Below are positions 17,775-25,641 of a DNA stretch of 64,000 nucleotides, in pieces. Each line of letters opens with the position of its first letter. Within the stretch, counting starts at the first letter, position 1. Both the position numbers and the translations under genes were made by a program. The notes under the pieces are model-generated. The model had not been told where the DNA came from. It saw only the letters and a program-made list of their open reading frames with translations, and searched no databases. Source of the DNA: Acidobacteriota bacterium (GTDB taxonomy: Bacteria; Acidobacteriota; Vicinamibacteria; Vicinamibacterales; UBA8438); contig WTFV01000002.1 of the NCBI GenBank assembly GCA_011523845.1, positions 1-64,000 on the forward strand, read 5' to 3'.

Positions 17775-18950
17775 ATGAAGCCATCGACTTGCCGTCTCGC
17801 AACCGTCGCCGCGGTCATCTGGTCGTTGTCGGTCTGGTCGTCGGCGGCGCCGGCGCAGGACGCCACGACGCTCTCCTACGGTTCGGCGTCCTCGGTGGGA
17901 ATGGACGCCGCGCTGCTCGACGAGGCGGTTCAGCTCTATCGGGACGCCGTCGAGCGGGACGAGCTGAAGGGCGCGGTGCTCATGGTCGCGCGCCGGGGCG
18001 TCATCGTCGTGCACGAGGCCGTCGGGTGGCGGCACGAGGCGTACCAGCTTCCGATGGAGAACGACACGCTGTTCCGGATGGCCTCGAACACGAAGCCGGT
18101 CGTCGGCACCGCGGTCCTGATTCTGCAGGAGGAGGGCCGGCTCTCGCTCGACGATCGCGCGGCGCAATACCTGGAATCCTTCGACAACCACCGCTCGCGC
18201 GAAATGACCATCCGGCAGTTGCTGAGTCACTCCTCCGGGCTGCGGATCGGTCCGATCTTCTACCCGTTCGAAGGCGACGAGGACCCGACCCTGATCGGCG
18301 CGGCGGCGAGGTTCGGGGCCGAGGGGCCGGCCGTGGAGCCGGGCACGTCCTACAGCTACAACAACGCCGGCTACAACACCGTCGGCGCCATCATCGAGGT
18401 CGCCTCCGGGATGCCGCTCGAGGACTTCCTCCGGGCCCGCATCTACGAGCCGCTCGGGATGACGGACACCCTGAATCACGAGGACGCCACCAAACTGAGC
18501 CGGATGGCCACCGTCTATCGCGGGCGGCGCCGGGATGGCGGTCGAGTCGACTTCCGGGAGGGCTTCACGCCGGGCGACCCGCCGGATTTCCCGGTGGTCC
18601 GCGCCTCGGGCGGCATGATCTCGACCGCGCCGGACTATGCCCGCTTCCTGCAGATGTACCTGAACGGCGGGCGCTACGCCGACGCGCAGATCCTCTCGCA
18701 GGACTCGGTGGCGGCCGCAACGCGCGGCGAGATCGCCAGCGGGACGAACACCCGGTACGGACTCGGCTGGCAGATCACGAGTGACGGCGCGTACTCGCAC
18801 TCCGGCTCCGACGGAACGATGGGCTGGGTCGACCCGGCCCGCGAGATCATCGGCATGGTGTTCACGCAGAGCCCCGGCGGAATCAACCCGCGCCGCGAGT
18901 TCCAGGACCTGGTGAACCGCGCGGCCGACCGTGGCGCCGCCGACCAGTAG
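17775..18950 (+). CDS. Exported serine hydrolase, beta-lactamase/EstB family
   Basis: 391 residues with a signal peptide (ATVAAVIWSLSVWSSAAPAQ) and the class C beta-lactamase-like fold. Catalytic motifs are Ser-x-x-Lys in FRMASNTKP (about residue 112), Tyr-x-Asn in TSYSYNNAGYN (about 197) and HSGSDG (about 339) in place of KTG. Such proteins act as esterases, D-amino peptidases or penicillin-binding relatives; substrate is unknown. A GGGAG site lies upstream of ATG 17775. It stands alone between two toxin-antitoxin modules. Confidence 0.85.
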   Translation: MKPSTCRLATVAAVIWSLSVWSSAAPAQDATTLSYGSASSVGMDAALLDEAVQLYRDAVERDELKGAVLMVARRGVIVVHEAVGWRHEAYQLPMENDTLFRMASNTKPVVGTAVLILQEEGRLSLDDRAAQYLESFDNHRSREMTIRQLLSHSSGLRIGPIFYPFEGDEDPTLIGAAARFGAEGPAVEPGTSYSYNNAGYNTVGAIIEVASGMPLEDFLRARIYEPLGMTDTLNHEDATKLSRMATVYRGRRRDGGRVDFREGFTPGDPPDFPVVRASGGMISTAPDYARFLQMYLNGGRYADAQILSQDSVAAATRGEIASGTNTRYGLGWQITSDGAYSHSGSDGTMGWVDPAREIIGMVFTQSPGGINPRREFQDLVNRAADRGAADQ

Positions 18951-19045
18951 CGGAAGGCGCGCTCCCCCCGCCCGGCGCGTTTGCGCTCGGGTCACGAGGA
19001 GTCCGTCCGCAAGTCTTGTGCGGGAGTCCGAGAGGCGTTCGTCGT

Positions 19046-19540
19046 TCAGGGACGCGGACCCAGAATGAAGCGAGCCCGCCGGATTCGCAGCATCTGATAC
19101 GGGGTCACACACTTGATGCCGAGTCCGATGCACGCGTCCGGGATCTTGACCCGTCGCGTGGAGGCTGACGGGACTTCGTGCGTGACAACCGTGTGTCCGC
19201 CGGCGTGTGCCTGGGCGATGAGATAGTAGTCGGCAACCTGGAGAAACGTACTCACGGCCGACTGCGTGTACTGCTGGCGCTGAACCCAGCCGCTTACCGT
19301 GGCCAGCGCGGGGAACACGGACGCGTCGGGTCGCAGAAAGAACCCGTCATCCAGCCTCGCGGCCCACGCCGACAGCTCGTCGGCCACCGCCTGCAGCTCG
19401 TCACCGACCTTCTCCACGCTGTAGACGTTGCCGGCACGGTGTTCGGCGACCAGCCAATCCCAGAACGCCGGGCAGAAGTCGAACCCGTAATGCAGATTCT
19501 TGGCGCGGATGAAGACGTCGGCATCGAGAAGGTAGGCCAT
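19046..19540 (-). CDS. DUF4411-family PIN-like protein (putative toxin)
   Basis: 164 residues beginning MAYLLDADVFIRAKNLHYGF, the hallmark of the DUF4411 family, a PIN-domain relative in which the first acidic residue (Asp7) helps bind metal for RNA cleavage. Further family features are CPAFWDWL and VADYYLIAQAHAGGHTVVTHE, where an acidic residue and a late strand sit as in PIN folds. Its ATG directly follows the stop of the ImmA/IrrE gene (TGAATG). This two-gene arrangement is a recognised predicted toxin-antitoxin pair. Confidence 0.75.
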   Translation of the reverse strand: MAYLLDADVFIRAKNLHYGFDFCPAFWDWLVAEHRAGNVYSVEKVGDELQAVADELSAWAARLDDGFFLRPDASVFPALATVSGWVQRQQYTQSAVSTFLQVADYYLIAQAHAGGHTVVTHEVPSASTRRVKIPDACIGLGIKCVTPYQMLRIRRARFILGPRP

Positions 19541-20698
19541 TCAGGAGCCCAAGCCCAGGTTGTTCGCCAACCTGTCGAAGGTCTTCATTCTTCGGAAGCC
19601 GAGGAGCCGGAAGGACTCGGTGAACGACGTCTGTCCCTCCAGGGTGCTGGTCACGATTGCCCGCGCGAAACGCTGGCTGACGCGCGCACCGAGTGTAAGA
19701 TAGAAGTTGCCTCCGCTCCCCCCCCCGGGAAGTCCGCCCAGGCGATCGATTTCCGCCACGTAGGCCGACCGGAATGCGTCACGAGTCAGAAAACGCGCGT
19801 CGTGGATGCGCCGCAGGATAACCAGCGTGCTGACCTTGAAGCGTCGAGCCAGACGGTTGAGTTCATCGCTCAGCGGGGCTCTCGCGGAGTAATCGGCCTG
19901 CAACAGGTGGAGAGGAACCAGCAATTCTGCAGCGACCCGGTTGCACCAGCGTTCGGTCTTCTGGCCGCCGATCTCCAGGGCCTCCGCATCGGAAATACCC
20001 GAAGTTCCCAACCAGAGATGAGCCAGCTCGTGTGCGAGCGTGAACATCTGCGCCGCCTTGGTGTCCTTTCCATTGATGAAGATGAGCGGCGCAACCGGAT
20101 CCGCCAAGGCAAACCCTCGGAATTCGCGTGGATCGAGACTGCGTCGGCTGCTGCTGCCTACCACGCCGCTGACCATGACGAGCACGCCAAGCGCATCCGC
20201 TTGTCCGATAAACCGTCTCAATGCGTCGGTCCAAGTTGGGATTCGCCGGCGCTCCGCGACGTCGAAGCGGAGGGAGTGCCGCATGCGGACCGCGACTTCG
20301 GTGACGTCGTCCTCGGAGCGAGCGGAGCCCACGAAGTCGACCGCTTCTCCTCCCGTGGACCGCATGAACTCGCGATACCAGTCCTGCCGCTGCTGGCAGA
20401 GATAGACGGTATCGAGCAGATTGGCGCTTGGCCGATGCAGGCGTGTGTCGCCTGCCGTGCGGAAATCGGGAATCGGGATGTGCTCGACCGGCGGCTCGCG
20501 AAGAAACAGGCACCCGATCGGCGTGAAGGTCGCCTTGGCGAAACGCTCGAGCTGCTTGAGCGTGGGCCGAATCTCACCCCGTTCCCAGGCATCGAGCCTG
20601 GGAAACCGGCCGGCGAGCGCATCGATGCCCAAACCGGCGCGTTGGCGCGCCCAGCGCAGCAGCTCGGGCTCTACATCGACGCGGTCCATGCCCTTCAC
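19541..20698 (-). CDS. ImmA/IrrE-family Zn-peptidase with N-terminal HTH region
   Basis: 385 residues from GTG 20698, or 382 from ATG 20689, which gives the family-typical VEPELLRWARQRAGL start and is perhaps the true one. Residues 10-60 form an XRE-like helix-turn-helix (IDALAGRF...LKQLERFAKA). The peptidase core has the zinc motif HELAH in MFTLAHELAHLWLG (about residue 230). ImmA/IrrE peptidases cleave repressors or act as antitoxin-like regulators. Here it is coupled to a DUF4411 protein, so it probably serves as the regulator/antitoxin of that pair. Confidence 0.8.
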   Translation of the reverse strand: MKGMDRVDVEPELLRWARQRAGLGIDALAGRFPRLDAWERGEIRPTLKQLERFAKATFTPIGCLFLREPPVEHIPIPDFRTAGDTRLHRPSANLLDTVYLCQQRQDWYREFMRSTGGEAVDFVGSARSEDDVTEVAVRMRHSLRFDVAERRRIPTWTDALRRFIGQADALGVLVMVSGVVGSSSRRSLDPREFRGFALADPVAPLIFINGKDTKAAQMFTLAHELAHLWLGTSGISDAEALEIGGQKTERWCNRVAAELLVPLHLLQADYSARAPLSDELNRLARRFKVSTLVILRRIHDARFLTRDAFRSAYVAEIDRLGGLPGGGSGGNFYLTLGARVSQRFARAIVTSTLEGQTSFTESFRLLGFRRMKTFDRLANNLGLGS

Positions 20699-20792
20699 CG
20701 GTTCCAGGACTCTACGCGTTCCGACGATCGCGGAGGGCCCTTGGTACGAATGGCGATGTTCACGGTCCCGGGTCGATCCCGAGGTTGCGCCC

Positions 20793-22079
20793 TCAACGCC
20801 GCGTGAAGATGTCCAGCGGCAGCAGCGCCGTCACGCCGACGTTCGGCGCATCCACGAGCTGCCCGATGCGCAGGTCCACCGCGACGCTGGCGACGACGTA
20901 GGCCTGCTCCTGCGTCAGGCCGTAGGTCTCGGTCATGTAGTCGATCATCTCCAGCAGGGCGTTGCGCGCGGCCAGGGAGACGTCCTTGGACAGGTTGCGG
21001 AGGGCGCCGATGCGCTCGGAAGCACCCAGGTAGCGCATGTCGGGAGGCACCTCGCCGGCCGCCTTCAGCGGAAACCCGGTGGTGGCGTAGAAGCGCCGCG
21101 AGGGGATGTCGAGCACGCGGACCGGTCCCTCGAAGTGCGGGCCGCGGCGCAGCTCCGGGCCCTCCTGGATGAGCCGCGTGGTCAGCGTGAAGTCGGCGTC
21201 CATCTCGATGGCGGTGCCGGAGACCTCGCCGTCGCCCTGCGCAAAGTGCGGGTCGCCGATGGCCAGGCCGCAGCCCGCGACGTAGCAGGGCAGATACACC
21301 GTGACGCCGACCTGCAGATAGCGGATGTCGAGGTTGCCGCCGTGCTCGCGGGGCGGGAGGGTGCGCAGGCACTCGTCGGGGTGGGAGCCGTCGGGACCGC
21401 AGACCGCCGCGGGAGAGGCGTGCGTCGGATACGGCGGAAAGCCGGCCCCGCCGACCGCGCGCAGCTCCGCCTCGCGCGAGAGCATCGCGGCGAGCTGGTC
21501 GGGGCCGGGCAGCACGGTGACGATGCCGGGGAAGCTGGCGTTCGGGATGCGCACCCCGGGCAGGTCGTCGCTGACCGCCTCGATCCGGTTGAGGCGCCAC
21601 TCGGCCCGGAACGCCCCGGTGACGTGATCGGAGACGAACCCGATGGGGCTGACCGACGTGTAGCCGAACGGTCCCGGCGCGATGTCGAGCAGAGTTACCG
21701 CCAGCACGTCGCCGGGCTCGGCGCCCTCGATGTGGACGGGCCCGGTCAGCGGATGCACCGTCCCGATCTGCGAATCGCCGGCCCGCGGGTCATTGTAGGT
21801 GCTCTCCGGGTCGAGATCGAAGTCGCTGGCGTTGCGCGCCCGGAAGACGATGGTCTGGCCGGGCCGCGCCCGGGCCGCCATCGGGATGGCGGGATGCAGG
21901 CGGTTCATGCACTGCGGATCCTCGCCGCAATGGCGGCCGTCGCCGCCGACTACCAGGATGTCATCCTGCGCTCCCGCCTGCGCCGGTGCGGCGAGCGCCG
22001 CTGCCAGCAGCAGCGCGGCTGCGCACAGCGAACTCCGGAACGCACGATGATCCGGACCGGTACGGGTGTGTCTCTTCAA
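20793..22079 (-). CDS. Exported acetamidase/formamidase-family protein
   Basis: 428 residues. The family hydrolyses short amides to ammonia and the acid using a metal centre. Visible features are TVHPLTGPVHIEGAEPGDVL, VGVTVYLPCYVAGCGLAIGD and DPHFAQGDGEVSGTAIEM, all typical of FmdA/AmdA. Unusually for the family, it has a signal peptide (LLLAAALAAPAQAGAQ), so it would act outside the cytoplasm. No ATG is available at the signal peptide; TTG 22079 with CAGGAG seven bases upstream is the best start. The frame stays open further upstream only because it runs into a repeat element. Confidence 0.8.
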   Translation of the reverse strand: MKRHTRTGPDHRAFRSSLCAAALLLAAALAAPAQAGAQDDILVVGGDGRHCGEDPQCMNRLHPAIPMAARARPGQTIVFRARNASDFDLDPESTYNDPRAGDSQIGTVHPLTGPVHIEGAEPGDVLAVTLLDIAPGPFGYTSVSPIGFVSDHVTGAFRAEWRLNRIEAVSDDLPGVRIPNASFPGIVTVLPGPDQLAAMLSREAELRAVGGAGFPPYPTHASPAAVCGPDGSHPDECLRTLPPREHGGNLDIRYLQVGVTVYLPCYVAGCGLAIGDPHFAQGDGEVSGTAIEMDADFTLTTRLIQEGPELRRGPHFEGPVRVLDIPSRRFYATTGFPLKAAGEVPPDMRYLGASERIGALRNLSKDVSLAARNALLEMIDYMTETYGLTQEQAYVVASVAVDLRIGQLVDAPNVGVTALLPLDIFTRR

Positions 22080-22191
22080 CGTCAGGCTCCTGATGCAATC
22101 CAAGGTACCGGGATTGTGGCACACGGGGGCGCGAATCCGCACGACAGATGTCCGTCCGGCTGTACCGGCGGGGCACTCCGTTCCCGTACCG

Positions 22192-22351
22192 GCCGTGGTG
22201 GAACGCCGCGTGGCACCGAGAGCGACGAGTCGCCCGGACACCCGGTACCCCGGCGTGAGGAGAGCGCAGATCGGGCATACGTAACCGACGAACAACGCAG
22301 TCAGACGGGATGCATCGCCGCTCGAATGCAGCGGGGACTTTCACCACGGGC
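22192..22351 (+). mobile_element. MITE-like repeat, copy 1
   Basis: About 160 bp, bounded by inverted ends GCCGTGGTGGAA and TTCACCACGGGC. The inside shares long blocks with copy 2 at 49397-49557, such as ACCGACGAACAACGCAGTCA followed by GACGGGATGCATCGCCGCTC. It carries no coding capacity. It lies upstream of the acetamidase-like gene. Confidence 0.75.
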
Positions 22352-22357
22352 TCGTAC

Positions 22358-22401
22358 GGCAAAGAGGGCGAGCGGCCCGCCGCGAAGCCGGCCGCTCGCC
22401 C
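22358..22401 (-). terminator. Terminator of the cytochrome c gene
   Basis: A perfect 12-bp stem, GGGCGAGCGGCC (22366-22377) with GGCCGCTCGCCC (22390-22401) and a 12-nt loop. Read on the minus strand it is followed by TCTTT. Confidence 0.65.
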
Positions 22402-22443
22402 GTCACGTGAAATCGCCGGGGTGTGACGGCGACTCGGCTCGCC

Positions 22444-22501
22444 GTCGCGCCTGCCTACGGCGCGTCTTCCTGGTCGCGCCTGCCTACGGCGCGTCTTCCT
22501 G
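22444..22501. repeat. 29-bp tandem duplication at a gene 3' end
   Basis: Two perfect adjacent 29-bp copies, 22444-22472 and 22473-22501. The right-hand copy includes the last codons and stop of the cytochrome c gene; the left-hand copy lies beyond the stop. Confidence 0.85.
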
Positions 22502-22927
22502 GATGATGATCGACTCGAGGACGTCCTGGTCGGTGGGCAGCTCCATGTCGCCGGCGGGGAAGTCGTTGCGCGAGAGCATGTATGCGACGATGTCGACGTA
22601 GGCCCGCGGGCTCAGGCTGGCCGGCGCTCCCTGCGGCATCGTGGTCCGGATGGCGACCAGCATGTCGCCGACCGACAGCTCGCTCCAGCGGAAGTGGAAC
22701 GGCGCGCCGATGAGCGAGGGGGCGATGCCGTCCCCAAGCAGGTCCTCCAGATGACACTGGGCACATTCCTGATTGTAGGTCGCCTCGCCGCGCTCCGCCT
22801 GCTCGGCGGTGAAGATGCCGTCCCAGGTCGACTTGGTGTCCTGTGCCGCCACGTTCGCGGAGAAAATGCCGGCCAACACCAGCAGGGCCGCGGCGGCGCC
22901 GATCGTGCCGTTGCGTCGTGCGATCAT
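22484..22927 (-). CDS. Exported monoheme cytochrome c
   Basis: 147 residues. After a signal peptide (AAALLVLAGIFSANVAAQ) come the heme site CAQCH (about residue 56) and a probable Met axial ligand in IRTTMPQGAP (about 98). PQGAPASLSPRAYVDIVAYM is typical of class I cytochromes that serve quinoprotein dehydrogenases. It could accept electrons from QHNDH or PQQ enzymes encoded in this window, but that is inference. GAGGGA lies upstream of ATG 22927. Its 3' end is tandemly duplicated. Confidence 0.85.
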   Translation of the reverse strand: MIARRNGTIGAAAALLVLAGIFSANVAAQDTKSTWDGIFTAEQAERGEATYNQECAQCHLEDLLGDGIAPSLIGAPFHFRWSELSVGDMLVAIRTTMPQGAPASLSPRAYVDIVAYMLSRNDFPAGDMELPTDQDVLESIIIQEDAP

Positions 22928-23053
22928 TGAGTCCCTCTTCAGTTCAACGTGTCGAATGTGGTCCAGCGTGTGGAACGCGTACCCGAAAACAGCCCCTGAC
23001 TATACCACCACCGGGTCACCCGCCGTCGACGAGTTCGCCGATGCCCGGTTGCC

Positions 23054-23171
23054 GAGCACCGACCCTTCGCCGCGCCGCCGCCCGCCGGTCTGCGCCGCAG
23101 TTCCGGCGATTGCTGAAACCGACCGGGAGCACCGACCCTTCGTCGCGCCGCCGCCCGCCCGTCTGCGCCGC
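23054..23171. repeat. 45-bp imperfect direct repeats
   Basis: Copies at 23054-23098 and 23127-23171 both begin GAGCACCGACCCTTCG and end TCTGCGCCGC, with about two mismatches. They lie in the 285-bp gap between the cytochrome c and VKOR genes. The shared TCTGCGCCGC ends match the core of the REP-like hairpin family. Confidence 0.65.
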
Positions 23172-23212
23172 CGCCGCCCGCCTCGGCAACGGCGCTCTTG
23201 CCCGGACCGAGT

Positions 23213-23635
23213 TCACTGTGCGGTCCGCACCAACAGCAGGAGTCCGCAGATGACCGCGTTGATGCCGTGCGAGGCGAAGCAGAGCGGGCAGGGCACGCGG
23301 AGCACGAACAGCAGCGCATAGCTGAGGTAGACGCCGAGGGCGACGGTCGCGAGGCTGGCTCCGAAGTAGAAGAGCCAGAATAGCGGGTCGGTGAGCCAGC
23401 CCGACACCGCTCCGGCCAGCAGCGCCGCGTAGAACACCTGGCCGAGCAGCGAGTTCGGCGGGCCGAATACGCGCGCGCTGGGCGTGAAGACGACCGATGC
23501 GCACGTCCGTGCCTCCAGTCGGCAGAACGCGGGGATCCAGCGCACGTCCGGCTTCGTCCAGCGCCAGGCGACGGCCGTGAAGTAGGTGGCGATGGCGAGG
23601 CCGACGGCAGCCAGCACGCCGATGGCCAGGTTCAT
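23213..23635 (-). CDS. Vitamin K epoxide reductase (VKOR)-family protein
   Basis: 140-residue polytopic membrane protein. Bacterial VKOR proteins reoxidise DsbA-like partners and pass electrons to quinone. Visible are the CxxC of the quinone-side active site (VPCPLCFASHGINAVI), a loop cysteine pair (FCRLEARTCASVVF) and the VFGPPNSLLG segment conserved in bacterial VKORs, with about four hydrophobic helices. No thioredoxin domain is fused. ATG 23635 overlaps the stop of the upstream gene (ATGA). It could support disulfide formation for the secreted proteins of this region. Confidence 0.8.
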   Translation of the reverse strand: MNLAIGVLAAVGLAIATYFTAVAWRWTKPDVRWIPAFCRLEARTCASVVFTPSARVFGPPNSLLGQVFYAALLAGAVSGWLTDPLFWLFYFGASLATVALGVYLSYALLFVLRVPCPLCFASHGINAVICGLLLLVRTAQ

Positions 23636-24237
23636 GTCCCGATCCGTTTCCCGAGCGTCCACGAGGCCAGCACCTGCCGGCACGTGCAGAAGCGCCCGAG
23701 CCGGCACAGCGCGACCCGCGCCGCCGTGAACTCGAGCCCCGGGGCCGGGGCGTCGAGCAGGCCGGCGCCCAGCGTGACGTGCGGCTCGAACGCGCCGTAG
23801 GCGGCGGCGGTCCGGAACCGCGTGACCCACTCGACGTCACGCTGGCGCGGGGGCGCGTCGTCCGTGACGAAGGCGTCGGCCCCGCCTGCCGCCATGTCGA
23901 ACGGCGCCAGGCGATCCATGAGGCGCCGGTGAAGGTCGGCGAGCGGTTCGGTCGCGCCGAGGACGAGCGACGTGGTCGGCCCGCTCGACGCGAGCCGCTC
24001 GGCCGCGAGGGTCAGCGGGGCGAACGCAGCCAGGACGGCTCCGGTCTCGGCCGCCGCCAGCGGCAGGTCGGCCGCGGGCACGAACTGTTGCACGAGCGTC
24101 ACGTGGGGCAGATGACCGGCGTCGAAACGGAAGCCGTCCGGCGGGCCGGCGAGTTGCGCATTGAGCAGTGCGACCACTTCCTGCGCCGCCGGCGGCAGCA
24201 GGAGCGCGACATCCACGGCGAGGAGCGAGCCGGGCAT
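23632..24237 (-). CDS. 2H phosphoesterase / 2'-5' RNA ligase-like protein
   Basis: 201 residues with the two HxT motifs that define the superfamily: HVTLVQQF (about residue 44) and HVTLGAG (about 153). Members hydrolyse cyclic phosphodiesters in RNA or nucleotides. It is closest in layout to LigT/ThpR-like or acidobacterial stand-alone forms. It is translationally coupled to the VKOR gene downstream, with no obvious functional link. ATG 24237 is the only good start. Confidence 0.75.
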   Translation of the reverse strand: MPGSLLAVDVALLLPPAAQEVVALLNAQLAGPPDGFRFDAGHLPHVTLVQQFVPAADLPLAAAETGAVLAAFAPLTLAAERLASSGPTTSLVLGATEPLADLHRRLMDRLAPFDMAAGGADAFVTDDAPPRQRDVEWVTRFRTAAAYGAFEPHVTLGAGLLDAPAPGLEFTAARVALCRLGRFCTCRQVLASWTLGKRIGT

Positions 24238-24408
24238 CCGGGAAAGCCTACGCCAAGTGGAGTCGTCACGCGACCATGTTTGGCACGCGCCGCCTCTGCA
24301 CGTGCCGCCGGAGGGAGGCTGGCAGCCGATCTGCGGACTGCCAGGCGCTGGCGCCCCCGGAACGCCTCGCTGGCTCGGCGTTTCGGCCCATCCCCCCGCT
24401 CCATGACC

Positions 24409-24449
24409 CTGCGCCGCAGAACTCCGCTGCGCTGCGTTCTGCGGCGCAG
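24409..24449. repeat. REP-like hairpin repeat
   Basis: Perfect 14-bp arms CTGCGCCGCAGAAC (24409-24422) and GTTCTGCGGCGCAG (24436-24449) around a 13-nt loop. It lies just past the midA 3' end and could also act in transcript 3'-end protection. Same family as 29926-29975. Confidence 0.7.
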
Positions 24450-24453
24450 ATTC

Positions 24454-25641
24454 CTAGCGCGTCGCGCGGATGCGATAGGAGCAGCCCGCCAGCGCCGGCG
24501 TCCCGACCTGCTTGCCGAAGATCAGCACCTTGTGCGTGCTGCCGAGCCCGCCGGGCACGAGGAGGGACTTCAGCGCCAGCCTGCGCCGGAGGGCGGCGAC
24601 GTCGTCTTCGCCGGGGTCGCCGCCCACTCGCTCGGCCGCGCCGAGCCCCAGCAGGAAGTAGGTCTGATCCAGGATGCCGAGCGTGGAGGCGCCCGCCTCC
24701 TCGGCCGCGTCGCGCACCAGAGTCAGGTCGACGTGGGCGGTGATGTCGCATTCCCCGGGCGCGGCGAGCCAGGGGGGAGGCATGCCGTCGCCGGCGTCTT
24801 CGACCCGCTGGCGGCGGTAGGTCGCGAGAGTACCCGCCGCGTGAGTGGCCGAGTACAGCTCGCGCGCCTCGTGGCCGTAGTCGATCAGGAGCAGGAAGCC
24901 GCGTTCGAGTCGGCCAATCGCCTGTCGCACCCAGTCGGCCGCTGCCGGGACGATCTCCGCCCGCCACCCCGGCTCGAGCGTGATGTTCCGGTCGTCGACG
25001 TGGGTCCCGAGCCGCGCATCGGACAGCGGACCGAGGCGCTCGACGAAGTCCGCGCCTTGCTGGTCGACGTCGACGTACACCTCCCGCAGTCCGTCGCCGG
25101 TCATCTCCAGCACGTGCGGCGGGAGCGCATCCAGCAGCTCGTTGGCGAAGATGGCGCCTCGTATCGCCGGCGGGATGTCGGCGCCGGACGAAGCCACCTT
25201 GCCGGCGTGCGGACCGAGGGTGGCGGCCTGTGCGTCGCGCGCGGCCCGGCTGCGTTCGACGAGGTGCAGATCGATGGCGCGGTAGAACTCCGGTTTCTCG
25301 GCGGCGGCGGCGTCCAGCACGTCCCGCGCGAGCCGGCCGTTGCCGGCCGCCGCCTCGACGAGATCGAACCGTGCGTCTCCGTCCGTCGACCGCAGGAGGC
25401 GCCACATCTCCGCGAGCTGCGACGCGAGCAGCGTGCCGAACAGCGGGCCGAGATCGACGCTGGTGAAGAAGTCGCCCGCGCGTCCGGAGCGCCGGTCGGC
25501 GCGCGAGTAGTAGCCCAGTTCGGGATGATAGAGGGCGAGCTCCGCGTAGGCGGCGAACGGGAGCGGACCCGCGGTGCGAATCCGCTCCCGGATGACCTCT
25601 CGCAGGGTCGTCCGGCGCCGTCGAATCGTGTCCGTACTCAG
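24454..25641 (-). CDS. MidA/NDUFAF7-family SAM-dependent methyltransferase
   Basis: Related to the arginine methyltransferase that helps assemble respiratory complex I in mitochondria. The frame continues well upstream of its first ATG (25407) and encodes the conserved N-terminus LPFAAYAELALYHPELGYYS, then GDFFTSVDLGPLFGTLL, so the true protein is about 395 residues. The SAM site is LVEAAAGNGRLARDVL, followed by FANELLDALPPHV, the family-specific block. No ATG/GTG/TTG fits the N-terminus. CTG 25641, overlapping the TGA of the protease gene and preceded by AAGGA, is my tentative start. Confidence 0.75.
   Translation of the reverse strand: MSTDTIRRRRTTLREVIRERIRTAGPLPFAAYAELALYHPELGYYSRADRRSGRAGDFFTSVDLGPLFGTLLASQLAEMWRLLRSTDGDARFDLVEAAAGNGRLARDVLDAAAAEKPEFYRAIDLHLVERSRAARDAQAATLGPHAGKVASSGADIPPAIRGAIFANELLDALPPHVLEMTGDGLREVYVDVDQQGADFVERLGPLSDARLGTHVDDRNITLEPGWRAEIVPAAADWVRQAIGRLERGFLLLIDYGHEARELYSATHAAGTLATYRRQRVEDAGDGMPPPWLAAPGECDITAHVDLTLVRDAAEEAGASTLGILDQTYFLLGLGAAERVGGDPGEDDVAALRRRLALKSLLVPGGLGSTHKVLIFGKQVGTPALAGCSYRIRATR

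Larger units (their letters stand above)
22080..22483. other. 404-bp gap holding a MITE-like repeat and a terminator
   Basis: This stretch between the acetamidase-like gene and the cytochrome c gene contains copy 1 of the MITE-like element (22192-22351), the hairpin that ends the cytochrome gene (22358-22401) and most of a 29-bp tandem duplication of the cytochrome gene's 3' end. I see no gene. Confidence 0.7.
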
